Below, in pieces: positions 8,670-17,553 of a stretch of 49,052 nucleotides of DNA. Under the pieces are notes generated by a model, which saw only the letters and a list, made by a program, of their open reading frames with translations, was not told the origin of the DNA and did not search any database. Position numbers and translations under genes: made by a program. The stretch's first letter is position 1, and the number at the start of each line of letters is the position of its first letter. The stretch is from Bacteroidota bacterium (lineage in GTDB: Bacteria > Bacteroidota > Bacteroidia > UKL13-3). The stretch is taken from assembly GCA_027487625.1 (NCBI GenBank), contig JAIYDG010000330.1, positions 1 to 49,052 on the forward strand, written 5' to 3'.

Positions 8670-10142
8670 TTATGTATTCTGTATAAAGTAACAGGCTGTT
8701 TTGCTCTCAGGTTCAAAAAATACATATAGAATTCCGTCTCCCCAGAAATTCATTTCTTCAAAGTAACTTTCATATCCTTGATTAACAATTTCAATATTCG
8801 TTCTTGCTGTTTCTGGTCCGCCATTTAACTGACAAACAAATCGCATGGTTTTGCCATTTTTCGGGCATTTTGGATAGGTAGGGCCTTGCAACCAACTGGG
8901 AATTCCGGCATGACCTGTTCCAAAAAAATCATATTCTACCTTTAATGAATAATTAGTTGTTTTATATACAATTTCGGTATTACGATTCATTTCTTCATCA
9001 AATGAGGTATCGGCACTTTCTATCTCCTCATTGTTTAATATGATGGGATGATTTGGGTCTGAATAATCAAGGTATAAAAATTGAAAATTTAAATATATGG
9101 GACATATTAGGTGTAGTTGAAATGGGAGCCATTTGAAGTATTTGTCTTTAGGGTTAATACTTCCTAAATATTGAAATGAAACTACACAATTCTGCGTTGG
9201 CATTTTAAATTCTTTTGGGATTTCTCCCCCTAAAACATGCAAACCTTTGTTATTTTCGGAAAATTTTAAAATTTGATTTTCTTCATATTCTTTATAGGGT
9301 AATCCAAGCTCTTTTTGAGTTAATTTTTTCTCAGATTTTTCACCAGAATCATATTGGTAAACAGTAGTTAATTTGTTGTTTTCATAAATTAATTCTAAGC
9401 CCATATCGGCATACTCAAAGGTTTCAAGGTTGGTTGATTGAGACCTTAAGAAGTTTTCACAATCTTCATCACCATTTAAAAACACTTCCCAACCTAATAA
9501 ATACTGAGCCTTGGTTTCAGCTCCTTTTTTGATTGGAGTTATTGAATTTATTTTTGTTGGCATTTCAAAATCAGCTTCGATTTCCTCCTCATCATCGTGT
9601 TCAATAGTTGGAAATTGCTCTTCTAGTTTTTTGATAATATTTTCAGGAAGAAATTTCGAATACAATGGTAAGAGGTTTTCTTTGTTTTCAAGGAAGTACC
9701 ATGAGTCCTTGCTTTTTATGGCCAATTGTTGACTTATTGAATTGGCTTTTATTTCTCTTTTTGAAGGATTGAAAGAAACATTTTCGTTGCCATATCTTTC
9801 AGCCAACATTTCATAATAAAAATTCAATATTTCTTGCTTTTCAGTATCATTTTCGGGGAACTCAGCGTATTGAATTTCTTGCTTATAGGAAGTGGTAATT
9901 AAAGAATATTCAGTTTGGTCTAAATGAATATCAAAAAGCACATCGTTCAATTTATAATCAGATAAAATTATCTTGAGATCTGCACTTTCATAAGCCGCTT
10001 TCAAAGAAGCTTCAATTGTTTTTTTTGGTACAAATTCAAATAGTTTAGGGTATAGAAAATTGCAAGTTACATGGGCATTTTTTTCGACTATTGATTTTCC
10101 AAATTGCTCGATAGCTTGAACTAATGATGGGTTGATTGTCAT
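8670..10142 (-). CDS. Two-part protein with C-terminal DUF1963 (YwqG-like) domain
   Basis: 490 residues, soluble, no signal. The C-terminal 240 residues carry the DUF1963/YwqG landmarks: 'HVLGGEIPKEF', 'GIPSWLQGPTYPKCPKNGK', 'MRFVCQLNGG' and 'FWGDGILYVFFEP'. These match a fold in which a CPxCxK-type loop, an FxxQL strand and a GDxGxLYVF strand are conserved, although the second Cys of the CxxC is absent here (CPKN). The N-terminal 200 residues are unlike that family and contain a very acidic linker (HDDEEEIEADFE). DUF1963 proteins are widespread but have no established reaction; many sit near toxin or immunity genes. Confidence 0.7.
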   Translation of the reverse strand: MTINPSLVQAIEQFGKSIVEKNAHVTCNFLYPKLFEFVPKKTIEASLKAAYESADLKIILSDYKLNDVLFDIHLDQTEYSLITTSYKQEIQYAEFPENDTEKQEILNFYYEMLAERYGNENVSFNPSKREIKANSISQQLAIKSKDSWYFLENKENLLPLYSKFLPENIIKKLEEQFPTIEHDDEEEIEADFEMPTKINSITPIKKGAETKAQYLLGWEVFLNGDEDCENFLRSQSTNLETFEYADMGLELIYENNKLTTVYQYDSGEKSEKKLTQKELGLPYKEYEENQILKFSENNKGLHVLGGEIPKEFKMPTQNCVVSFQYLGSINPKDKYFKWLPFQLHLICPIYLNFQFLYLDYSDPNHPIILNNEEIESADTSFDEEMNRNTEIVYKTTNYSLKVEYDFFGTGHAGIPSWLQGPTYPKCPKNGKTMRFVCQLNGGPETARTNIEIVNQGYESYFEEMNFWGDGILYVFFEPESKTACYFIQNT

Positions 10143-10318
10143 TGTTGTTTAAAATTAGTTAAATATAGAAACTATTCTAAACTTTTAATAATGGAGGCTT
10201 TTTGATATATTTATTATGAATTATTATTTCTAGAAATTATGTTCTAGTTTCATCTAAATTAATAATGGACTAGTTCTATTTAAAGTTTTTATTGAAGAAT
10301 AATTAGCTTTAAGAGTAA

Positions 10319-10735
10319 TTATTCATCCAGCCTTTCCGCTGCTCTCAAATCTGAAATAAAGTCCTTGCCAAATGTAAGTTTTTTTACCAAAGCTGAATTT
10401 GGTTCAATAATTCTCCAAAACGGGGTGATATCATTTAGTGAATTTGTTTGGGTGTACTTTTCATAATTGGCTTCAGCAACAATACGTAAGAAAATGCCAG
10501 TTGTAACCGGACAAGTATATTCAGCATTGTTTTCAATTGCGAGGTCTTTTCGCATGCTTAGTACTGAAACCTTTTTCCCTTCAGGAATTTGTTTGATGTA
10601 GTTGTCAATAATTTGTGGAGTTGCAATATACATCTCACTATCTGCTGGTATATCTGCAAATTTGATGTCGATATGTTTTACTTTAGCTTCCTTTTTCTCT
10701 TGAAGCTTATCGAGCCATGATTTTTTAGTAGCCAT
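10319..10735 (-). CDS. MGMT-family-like protein lacking the methyl-acceptor motif
   Basis: 138 residues. The protein opens with the stretch MATKKSWLDKLQEKKEAKV typical of a Bacteroidota/Firmicutes family related to the DNA-binding domain of O6-methylguanine-DNA methyltransferase. The landmark block is IPEGKKVSVLSMRKDLAIENNAEYTCPVTTGIFLRI followed by ITPFWRII, where true alkyltransferases have a PCHR acceptor motif. Only CPVTTG is present here, so alkyl transfer is not expected. Members may bind or recognise modified DNA, but the role is unproven. Its first 11 bp overlap the end of the SRPBCC gene, showing a shared transcript. Confidence 0.7.
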   Translation of the reverse strand: MATKKSWLDKLQEKKEAKVKHIDIKFADIPADSEMYIATPQIIDNYIKQIPEGKKVSVLSMRKDLAIENNAEYTCPVTTGIFLRIVAEANYEKYTQTNSLNDITPFWRIIEPNSALVKKLTFGKDFISDLRAAERLDE

Positions 10736-11231
10736 TTTCTTTGCTCAGTTTTTCTTTTAGGTTTAACAAATATAAATCCATTGTTTTATCGAGGTTTACA
10801 AATAAGTATGTTAAGGTTCTTAAAAATGGATTTGAAACAATAATCACTTCTTCAAACCTAATTTCACAGCTATTTTTATCAGTAGGTTTAAAGGTGCCAA
10901 TCCAATATCCACTGAAATTTTGGGGTTCTATAATTTCAATTTCAAAAAGTTCATTTAGCTTTTTCTGATTGATTTTAAATGTAATTGGTTTTCCTTTTTG
11001 TGGAATTTCTGTCCAAGTATTTTCATCAATTACTTGTATTTCTTTTACATCTTTTCTCCAATTGGCTTGGTTTTTAAAATCAATAATTGTTTGATAAACA
11101 AGTTCTGTATTTGCATTTAGTACAGCTGTTTTAGTAAATACTCGGTTTTTTGGTAAAATTAAACCAATTAAGAAAATGAATACAATAAGTAAACCGAAAG
11201 AAACAAATAGATACATCATTATTTTTTTCAT
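10725..11231 (-). CDS. SRPBCC (START-like) family protein with N-terminal membrane anchor
   Basis: 168 residues. One hydrophobic helix (about 5-25, ending GLILPKNR) is followed by a single SRPBCC/polyketide-cyclase-like domain: 'TKTAVLNANTELVYQTIID', 'NQANWRKDVKEIQVID' and 'CEIRFEEVII', the strand-helix order of the helix-grip fold that binds hydrophobic ligands. No catalytic residues are obvious. It overlaps the MGMT-like gene by 11 bp and lies 60 bp after the AraC-type regulator, all on one strand, an arrangement suggesting that the regulator controls or is co-transcribed with the pair. Confidence 0.75.
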   Translation of the reverse strand: MKKIMMYLFVSFGLLIVFIFLIGLILPKNRVFTKTAVLNANTELVYQTIIDFKNQANWRKDVKEIQVIDENTWTEIPQKGKPITFKINQKKLNELFEIEIIEPQNFSGYWIGTFKPTDKNSCEIRFEEVIIVSNPFLRTLTYLFVNLDKTMDLYLLNLKEKLSKENGY

Positions 11232-11291
11232 TTATTAGTAATTATGATGCAAAACTCAAGGTCTTTTTGGGTAAGTCTTTGATGTTTTTTG

Positions 11292-12161
11292 CTATTTTAT
11301 TGGAACATAAAAATCGGTAACATAATTTTCTGGTTTATTAAATGGTGGGGTTTTGATATACCACTCAAATGCTGGTTCATCTTCGAGTTCTAACTTGTAT
11401 TCAAACAAACAAACATTATAAATATAATCATATACTGGATAGAAGCCTTCATAAGCTCCTTTATATGTAAACACTGCAAATTTTCCTCCTTTAATTTTTT
11501 TGTAAGCTATTTCTCCTTTCGACTTAATTTCTTTAGTTACCAAAATACATGCATCAAAACGAATGAACGCTTCATCAGTCAAATCAGGATTATCGTGAAC
11601 AATGCCAATTGTTACAGGTTTTAGTTTTAAAACCAGATTAGAAACTGCCCATAACATTAGCTTTTGAAATGAAGCTTCAACTTTATCATACGATCCATTG
11701 TGTCTAATATATGCTAGGTGTAAATCTGGAACCATTTTAATTTTTGGTTGAGAAATATTTAGTGAGTTCAGATTTATGCCTGCATTTTGAAAAATTTCTT
11801 GTTTTTTTAAAGTAAGTTCAATAATGGTATGTCTGTATTCAATAGGTGATAAGTTGAAGTAATCTTTGAAAGCTCTAGAGAAAGTTTCATGATTTTGGTA
11901 ACCGCAATCAAATGCAATTTGTCCAATTTCATCATTTGAGTGCTTGAGTTTTATGGCAGCTTTTTCTAAACGGATTCTAGTTAAAAAATCTTTTATAGTA
12001 TCACCTGTAAGTGATTTAAAAATTCTATGAAAATGATATTGTGAAAGGTTTGCTTGTAAGGCGATATCCTTCAACTGAATAGAAGTATCAATGTTTTTTT
12101 CAATATAATCTATGGCCTTGTTGATACTTTCAAGATATGAATTCTTAGTGTCGGTTCTCAT
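11292..12161 (-). CDS. AraC-family regulator with GyrI-like effector domain
   Basis: 289 residues. Residues 1-110 contain the two helix-turn-helix units of AraC/XylS proteins: 'LKDIALQANLSQYHFHRIFK' and 'IGQIAFDCGYQNHETFSRAF', ending in the usual 'YFNLSPIEYR'. Residues about 135-289 form a GyrI-like (AraC effector-binding) domain: 'VPDLHLAYIRHNGSYDKV', 'GIVHDNPDLTDEAFIRFDAC', 'GKFAVFTYKGAY' and 'FEWYIKTPPF'. This is the Rob/SoxS-like layout where a small hydrophobic compound is sensed. The start is the ATG at 12161, with an AT-rich -7-like element just upstream. It is probably a local regulator of the SRPBCC and MGMT-like genes. Confidence 0.85.
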   Translation of the reverse strand: MRTDTKNSYLESINKAIDYIEKNIDTSIQLKDIALQANLSQYHFHRIFKSLTGDTIKDFLTRIRLEKAAIKLKHSNDEIGQIAFDCGYQNHETFSRAFKDYFNLSPIEYRHTIIELTLKKQEIFQNAGINLNSLNISQPKIKMVPDLHLAYIRHNGSYDKVEASFQKLMLWAVSNLVLKLKPVTIGIVHDNPDLTDEAFIRFDACILVTKEIKSKGEIAYKKIKGGKFAVFTYKGAYEGFYPVYDYIYNVCLFEYKLELEDEPAFEWYIKTPPFNKPENYVTDFYVPIK

Positions 12162-12333
12162 ATTGTAAAATTACCAATTTCATTTTTCTTGGTTTGATGT
12201 TTATTGCTTTTTTAGGGTTTTAAAATTTTAGAATTATCTTTTACTTTTAAAACACAATATCTGCTAAATGCAATTTGTTGAAAGAATATTTAATTTTTGA
12301 TTTAGCTAACTCATTATAAACTCTTCATTTTCC

Positions 12334-13728
12334 TTATTTTAATGCAGGTAAAATATACTTTTTAATCAATTCATCGCTGAATGATTGAGAATTGTAGTTT
12401 CCGCCTGTGGTAACAATCACCATATTCAATTCTTTAAAGATATAGATTTTCTGTCCACCGTTTCCTTGTGCAGCAAAGGTGTAATACTTATTTCCATTTG
12501 ATTCTAGGTATTTATTCCACCATAAATATCCATAATCAACACCCTGTACAACGGAATGCTTTTTTAATGATAAATTTATCCAGTTTTCTGAAATAATTTG
12601 TTTGTCATTCCATCTTCCATTGTTTAGATACAATAGTCCCAATTTAGCCAAGTCTCTTGAAGTTAAATAAGCCTGACAGAAGGTCTCAACGCTTGATTTA
12701 TCGGGTTTAAAATTCCAAATAAAATTTGAAATTCCAAGTGGCTTAAAAAGATTTTCTTTAGCGAAATCGGGTAATGTTTGATTCGTTGATTTTTCAATAA
12801 TTCTACCCAATGTAATTGGATTTCCCGAGCAATACATTCCCTTTCCTCTGGCACTGTCAATCATAGGTAAGTCTAATGTAAATTTCACCCAATCTTCAGA
12901 ATTGTTCATAGTTGTTTCATTACCTACTGAATTAGGATTGCTTACATCGCAATCAAGTCCACTTTCATTTGTAAGCAGGTTTTCAATAGTAATTTTTTCT
13001 TTTTCTTTTGATGGGTTTTGTATTGAATACTCAGGAAAAAATGAGAGCACAGTTTCATTTTTACTTTTTATATAGCCTTTATCAATTGCAATTCCAGTAA
13101 GAGCCGAAACAATGCTTTTGGTTGCAGAGCGCAGCTCATGAACTTTGTTTTTGTTGTGTTCATAAAAGTACTCTTCAAAAACCAGTTTGTTATCTTTGAT
13201 GATTAAAATGCTATGTGTGTTTGGATATTTTCCTTCGACAATATTGTTCATCATTTCATCAACTAATAATTTGTTTAAGCCGGCCTTTTCTATATCTCCG
13301 GTGCTTAAACCATCCTTGTCGTTTTTGGGGATTTGATAGGTATAATGGTATGGATTGTGATTGGTAATTCGGGGATACCACATTTCTACAAGAAATTCTA
13401 CTTTATTAGAGACTATGTAAAAGCTATCACTGTTTGTTTTATACCCAGCAATCTTGTTTTGTTTATTCCTAAAAAAACTGATTTTTTCATTCGACATATT
13501 CAAGAATAAATCCTTTTTAAATGGAGTCAGTTTATATTTACTTTCATTGATGATGGCATACAAAATTGTGTCTTTGGGAGAAGCTGCAATTGTAAGAGTG
13601 GAATTATTCAAGTACTGATATATTCCTTGATAATCTTTTAATTGATGATAGTTTATGTTATATGGTTTTTGAGCCTCACTTTTGGAATTTAAAAGTATAA
13701 AAATACAGATGGCTATTGCTCTTTTCAT
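12334..13728 (-). CDS. Secreted serine hydrolase, beta-lactamase class C/penicillin-binding fold
   Basis: 464 residues from ATG 13728 (the frame is open to 13776, but this start gives the signal MKRAIAICIFILLNSKSEA). A divergent N-terminal domain of about 130 residues precedes a class C beta-lactamase-like domain. The SxxK motif is SATK in 'ELRSATKSIVSALTGIA'; the YxN-type motif appears as YCSGNP; and the C-terminal part has 'VDYGYLWWNKY' and 'AAQGNGGQKIYIF', standing for the third active-site box. These enzymes act outside the cytoplasm as esterases, peptidases or DD-peptidase-like enzymes; the substrate cannot be told. It is separated from the divergent esterase gene by 262 bp that include the operator at 13927. 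Confidence 0.8.
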   Translation of the reverse strand: MKRAIAICIFILLNSKSEAQKPYNINYHQLKDYQGIYQYLNNSTLTIAASPKDTILYAIINESKYKLTPFKKDLFLNMSNEKISFFRNKQNKIAGYKTNSDSFYIVSNKVEFLVEMWYPRITNHNPYHYTYQIPKNDKDGLSTGDIEKAGLNKLLVDEMMNNIVEGKYPNTHSILIIKDNKLVFEEYFYEHNKNKVHELRSATKSIVSALTGIAIDKGYIKSKNETVLSFFPEYSIQNPSKEKEKITIENLLTNESGLDCDVSNPNSVGNETTMNNSEDWVKFTLDLPMIDSARGKGMYCSGNPITLGRIIEKSTNQTLPDFAKENLFKPLGISNFIWNFKPDKSSVETFCQAYLTSRDLAKLGLLYLNNGRWNDKQIISENWINLSLKKHSVVQGVDYGYLWWNKYLESNGNKYYTFAAQGNGGQKIYIFKELNMVIVTTGGNYNSQSFSDELIKKYILPALK

Positions 13729-13926
13729 TGATTTAGATATTGTGTTTGGTTTGAAACGATAGTTTTTTAAAAGCAATTAATCGAATATAGAGTTTATATT
13801 TTATCAGGAAAATAGCATTGTTAAGTTTGGGCTATGTGAATTTATTTTAAAAATTGTTTCAACCTTTATTATTCATAGAAAATGCTTGTTTTACTATGTT
13901 ATTAGCTGCCGCCTTGTTTCTCAAGT

Positions 13927-13957
13927 ATTGGTATGCAAAATTATTCATAATTGGTAT
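13927..13957 (+). promoter_or_regulatory. Predicted MocR operator upstream of the esterase/T9SS pair
   Basis: Two copies of ATTGGTAT (13927-13934 and 13950-13957) in direct orientation with a 23-bp period and an AT-rich 15-bp spacer. The same element, with the same spacing and the same orientation to the downstream gene, lies in front of the eight-gene operon at 27105-27135. MocR proteins such as GabR bind paired direct repeats (ATACCA for GabR, the complement of TGGTAT), so the regulator encoded at 27137-28624 is the obvious candidate. Confidence 0.75.
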
Positions 13958-13982
13958 GTGCTAGCTATGTGTTTTATGTTTT
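13951..13982 (+). promoter_or_regulatory. Candidate Bacteroidota-type promoter of the esterase gene
   Basis: TTG at 13951-13953 and TATGTTTT at 13975-13982 (consensus TAnnTTTG) are 21 bp apart, in the accepted range for -33/-7 boxes in this phylum. The -33 box lies inside the second operator repeat, so a bound regulator would touch the polymerase directly. Transcription would start only a few bases before the ATG at 13991. Confidence 0.4.
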
Positions 13983-13990
13983 AATTTTAC

Positions 13991-14938
13991 ATGGTGTCAA
14001 GGATAAATTATGCCATTTTTGTTTTGCTTTTTTGCATGCTAAGTGCCTGGTTATCTTCATGCAATAAAAAAACGGAACTCATTCTTTCGCAAACAGTTGA
14101 TACTTTATCAAAACCCTTAAGTATGAAGGGTTCGGGCAGTCTGATATTTACTGCCTATTCTCCATTGGCAAATAAACCTGTTCAGGTATTTTATCATATA
14201 CCCAATACTGCCAATAATTTTAGTCCGGTTTTAATGGTTTTTCATGGTGCAGATAGGAACGCAAGTTATAGCAGAGGTGAATTGATAAGTAGTTCAGATA
14301 AATTGGGGTTCATTGTTATAACGCCTGAATTCAGTGATACCTACTATCCAAATGCCGATCAATATCAAATGGGTAATCTTTTTGTTGATGGTGATAATCC
14401 AACAGCCAATACTTTAAACGATGAAAAATTCTGGACTTTTTCAATAGTGGATTCTATATTTTCTTTTATGAAGAACAAAATTGGCAGTTCTGCGATTAAT
14501 TATGATGTATTTGGACATTCAGCAGGAGGACAATTTGCTCATCGTTTTTTGTTGTTTAAACCCAATGCAAAAATTAATCGATTAGTAACAGCTTCATCTG
14601 GTTGGTATACCATGTATGATAATAAAATTAATTTCCCTTATGGAACTAAATTAAGTCCTGCTGAGTTTGCATCTTACAATAACTTGTTTAACAAGAAGGT
14701 TTTTGTTTTGGTGGGTGATTTAGATACAGACCCAAATTCATTCGACCTTAGACATAATGAGATTGTAGATAAACAAGGGCTTAATAGATTAGAACGAGCA
14801 CAATATTTTTATGTAAAATCTAGAGAAGAAGCTGAGAAAAGAAATAGTGCTTTTAATTGGAAATATTATTCTCTAAAAGGAGTCGGACATGATTTTTCTA
14901 AAACTTCTTCGGCTGCAATAACTCTACTATATCAATAA
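13991..14938 (+). CDS. Secreted alpha/beta-hydrolase lipoprotein (esterase or depolymerase-like)
   Basis: 315 residues. The N-terminus ends in LSSC, a lipobox, so the protein is probably a surface or periplasmic lipoprotein. The alpha/beta-hydrolase core shows the oxyanion strand 'VLMVFHGADRN', the nucleophile elbow GHSAGG (Ser177), an Asp in 'VLVGDLDTDP' and the His in 'GVGHDF', the full triad in the right order. It resembles poly(3-hydroxybutyrate)-depolymerase/feruloyl-esterase-like proteins; the substrate is not known. It is followed 26 bp later by a T9SS protein and preceded by the predicted operator, placing both in the regulon of the 27137-28624 regulator. GTG or TTG alternatives are not needed; the ATG fits the signal. 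Confidence 0.8.
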   Translation: MVSRINYAIFVLLFCMLSAWLSSCNKKTELILSQTVDTLSKPLSMKGSGSLIFTAYSPLANKPVQVFYHIPNTANNFSPVLMVFHGADRNASYSRGELISSSDKLGFIVITPEFSDTYYPNADQYQMGNLFVDGDNPTANTLNDEKFWTFSIVDSIFSFMKNKIGSSAINYDVFGHSAGGQFAHRFLLFKPNAKINRLVTASSGWYTMYDNKINFPYGTKLSPAEFASYNNLFNKKVFVLVGDLDTDPNSFDLRHNEIVDKQGLNRLERAQYFYVKSREEAEKRNSAFNWKYYSLKGVGHDFSKTSSAAITLLYQ

Positions 14939-14964
14939 CCAATAATTTATAAACAGATCAAATC

Positions 14965-16248
14965 ATGAAAAAAGTTTTTTTACAATTGATTGTTATGCTC
15001 ATCTCAACAAGTGCGTTTTCGCAACTTAATGTTGAGAATTTTTCTTACGGTACACCAACAGCAACAACGGCTGATTCACTTACAAATCCTGCATTTGGGG
15101 GCTCAGCTTGGAGAAGACATAGTGGAACAGGAAATCCTATAACTTATAAGGGAACTTCATTAAGTTTTCCGGGTTATGCTTCTTCAAATATTGGAGGTTC
15201 AGTTGGCTTTAAGTTTTTAACTGCTAGTGCTGAAGATGCAAATAGATCAATAATTCCTTACACTTCAGGTCAAGTTTACATTTCGTTTTTGTTGAATATG
15301 TCGAATGCTGGCGGTACAACAGCCGATTATTTTTTCTTTTTAATGGATACTAGTGCAATTACTTCTTTTAGAGCAAGACATTATATTAAGTCTGGATCAG
15401 TTGCAAATACATTTAATATTGGAATTAATAAAGGTTCAGCTGCTACACCAGTTTATTCTCCTACAAATTATGCTTTAGACTCAACTTTGTTAGTTGTAGT
15501 AAAATATAGTTTTCATCCAACTGCTAATGATACTGTTTATACTTTTATTTTCCCAGCAGGTTCAACTATTCCTACTACAGAGCCAGCGCCAACTTTGGTA
15601 ACAACCGATATTACAACAGCAGATATAGTTACACTTAATGCGGTTGGAATTCGTCAAGGAACCATTGGAACTATGATTGGAACAATTGATGGAATTCGTG
15701 TTTCAAATTCATGGGCAAACTCTCCTTTGCCTGTTAAATTTATTAGTTTTGATGCTCAAACAAATGATGATGGTGCTACAGTTTTAAATTGGAGTACTTC
15801 TTCTGAAATCAATAATAAGGGATTTGAAATTGAATCAAGTAATAATGGTAAGGAGTTTAAAACCATTGGTTTTGTAAGTGGTGCAGGAAATTCAAATTCA
15901 GTTAATCGTTACCAATTTCAAGTAACAGAAAATTTTGGTTCATACTACCGTTTGAAACAAATTGATTTTGATGGACAAAGTAATTATTCTGAAATCGTTT
16001 CAGTAAAAGGTTCTGATGATGAAATTCAATTTAGTCCAAATCCTTTTAGTGATAATATCCAGATATCAACCAAACAAGAAATTAACTTAATTGAAGTAAT
16101 TGATATGACAGGAAAAGTAATTATCAGTAAAAATCCTGAAGCTAATCAGTTCAATTTAAACACTACTGAGTTGTTAAGTGGAATTTATTTCATTAAAATT
16201 TATAACAGTGAGAATGTTATTTTGAAGAGAATTATCAAATCAAACTAG
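14965..16248 (+). CDS. T9SS-secreted surface protein with C-terminal sorting domain
   Basis: 427 residues. Signal peptide MKKVFLQLIVMLISTSAFSQ. Residues about 20-250 form a beta-rich domain rich in Gly/Thr/Ser that looks like a lectin-like jelly roll (SNIGGSVGFKFLTAS, QVYISFLLNMS). About 255-340 is a linker of fibronectin-like character beginning LPVKFISFDAQ, common just before sorting domains. The last 80 residues are a type A T9SS sorting domain: 'FSPNPFSDNIQIS', 'IEVIDMTGKVI' and 'LLSGIYFIKIYN'. The protein is therefore exported through the type IX system and probably anchored on the cell surface. It pairs with the upstream esterase and ends at a shared bidirectional terminator. Confidence 0.85.
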   Translation: MKKVFLQLIVMLISTSAFSQLNVENFSYGTPTATTADSLTNPAFGGSAWRRHSGTGNPITYKGTSLSFPGYASSNIGGSVGFKFLTASAEDANRSIIPYTSGQVYISFLLNMSNAGGTTADYFFFLMDTSAITSFRARHYIKSGSVANTFNIGINKGSAATPVYSPTNYALDSTLLVVVKYSFHPTANDTVYTFIFPAGSTIPTTEPAPTLVTTDITTADIVTLNAVGIRQGTIGTMIGTIDGIRVSNSWANSPLPVKFISFDAQTNDDGATVLNWSTSSEINNKGFEIESSNNGKEFKTIGFVSGAGNSNSVNRYQFQVTENFGSYYRLKQIDFDGQSNYSEIVSVKGSDDEIQFSPNPFSDNIQISTKQEINLIEVIDMTGKVIISKNPEANQFNLNTTELLSGIYFIKIYNSENVILKRIIKSN

Positions 16249-16264
16249 GGTTTATTTCAACATA

Positions 16265-16300
16265 AAAATGGCCGACTAATTATCTTTAGTCGGCCATTTT
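16265..16300. terminator. Bidirectional terminator between convergent transcripts
   Basis: A perfect 15-bp stem: left arm 16265-16279 and right arm 16286-16300 with a 6-nt loop. The core is GGCCGACTAA, with A-runs on the left and T-runs on the right, so a U-tract follows on both strands. It serves the T9SS gene (plus) and the symporter gene that ends the eight-gene operon (minus). Confidence 0.9.
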
Positions 16301-16331
16301 TTATTTTAAAACCTATTGAAATATTATTGAA

Positions 16332-17549
16332 TTATCGAATTTCTACTTCAGTTTCATATTGATTTTCATCGAACTGTTTTTCGCTTTTTGCAATTACCAA
16401 TGTTGCTATTGCATTACCAATTAAGTTGGTTATCGAACGACCTTCACTCATAAACTTATCTACTCCCCATAAAAATCCTAGTCCTTCAAGTGGAATAGAG
16501 CCCACAGATGTTAATGTTGATGCCAATACCACAAAACCACTACCTGTTACGCCAGCAGCTCCTTTTGAGGTTACCATTAAAATTCCTAATAACAACAATA
16601 TTTCACTCATACTTAGTGGCACATTGTATAGTTGAGCCAGAAATATGGTTGCCATAGATAAGTAAATCGATGTGCCATCTAAGTTAAATGAATAGCCAAC
16701 AGGAACAACTAATCCAACAATTGATTTACTGCATCCTGCTTTTTCCAATTTATGCATAATGCTTGGTAATGCAGATTCAGATGAAGAAGTTCCCAAAACA
16801 ACCAGAATTTCTTCTTTAATGTATTTCAAAAATTTGAGGTTACTGAGTTTATAATACTTCATAATTCCACCTAAAACCAAAAAGATAAAAATGGCCATGG
16901 TGATGTAAACACTCATTAGGAGTTTTGCAAGTGGAATTAAGGTAAGAAGTCCAAACTTTGAAACAGTAAATGCCATTGCACCAAAAGCTGCTACTGGCGC
17001 AAAATACATGACATATTTTAGCAAGAGAAATACCTTTTTAGAGACAAAATTTAACTTTTCTATAATAGGTGCTTTTTTGCTATACATGTTGAGTAAAATC
17101 CCAACAACAATAGCAATCAGTAATATTTGAATTGTTAGGTTTGATTGAAGAAAATTGATCCAGCTAAAAGGCATTTTTCCTTGTTGAGCATATTTGGAAA
17201 CATCTCCTATCGGGATTTGTGTTCTGTCTATATTACCAGGTTTTACAAGCAATGCCACTGCAATTCCAATTGCCAATGAAAAGGTTGAAATCACTTCAAA
17301 ATATATCAAAGATTTAAGTCCAATACGTCCTACCATCTTCAAATCACCCATATAACTAATACCTAAAACAATGGTAAAAAAGATAATAGGAGGAATGAAT
17401 AGTTTGATTACTTTAATAAATACAGTTCCTATGATTTCAAGCTGCAATCCAAATGCAGGAAAGAATTGTCCAACCAGAACTCCTGATACAATTGCAATTA
17501 GGACATAAAAAGTGAGGTTGCTGAATAAACCTTTCAGTATTTTAGCCAT
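16332..17549 (-). CDS. Dicarboxylate/amino acid:cation symporter (DAACS family)
   Basis: 405 residues with about eight transmembrane helices and two re-entrant loops. The family signatures are present: the serine-rich hairpin 'VLGTSSSESALPSIMHKLE' and, in helix 7, 'PVGYSFNLDGTSIYLSMAT', whose N-L-D-G-T takes part in substrate and sodium or proton binding. Relatives (GltP, DctA, GltPh) import glutamate, aspartate or C4-dicarboxylates. It is the last gene of the operon starting at 27030, 4 bp after the second porin. With IadA and a DcuC-type carrier in the same operon, uptake of aspartate-like products is the likely role, though the exact substrate is inferred. Confidence 0.9.
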   Translation of the reverse strand: MAKILKGLFSNLTFYVLIAIVSGVLVGQFFPAFGLQLEIIGTVFIKVIKLFIPPIIFFTIVLGISYMGDLKMVGRIGLKSLIYFEVISTFSLAIGIAVALLVKPGNIDRTQIPIGDVSKYAQQGKMPFSWINFLQSNLTIQILLIAIVVGILLNMYSKKAPIIEKLNFVSKKVFLLLKYVMYFAPVAAFGAMAFTVSKFGLLTLIPLAKLLMSVYITMAIFIFLVLGGIMKYYKLSNLKFLKYIKEEILVVLGTSSSESALPSIMHKLEKAGCSKSIVGLVVPVGYSFNLDGTSIYLSMATIFLAQLYNVPLSMSEILLLLGILMVTSKGAAGVTGSGFVVLASTLTSVGSIPLEGLGFLWGVDKFMSEGRSITNLIGNAIATLVIAKSEKQFDENQYETEVEIR

Positions 17550-17553
17550 GAAA

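Noticed and set aside
13991-14938. GHSAGG motif considered as a sign of cyanophycinase (S51).
   Set aside because: The motif sits in a classical alpha/beta-hydrolase with Asp and His in order; S51 enzymes have a different fold and context, so no cyanophycinase is called.
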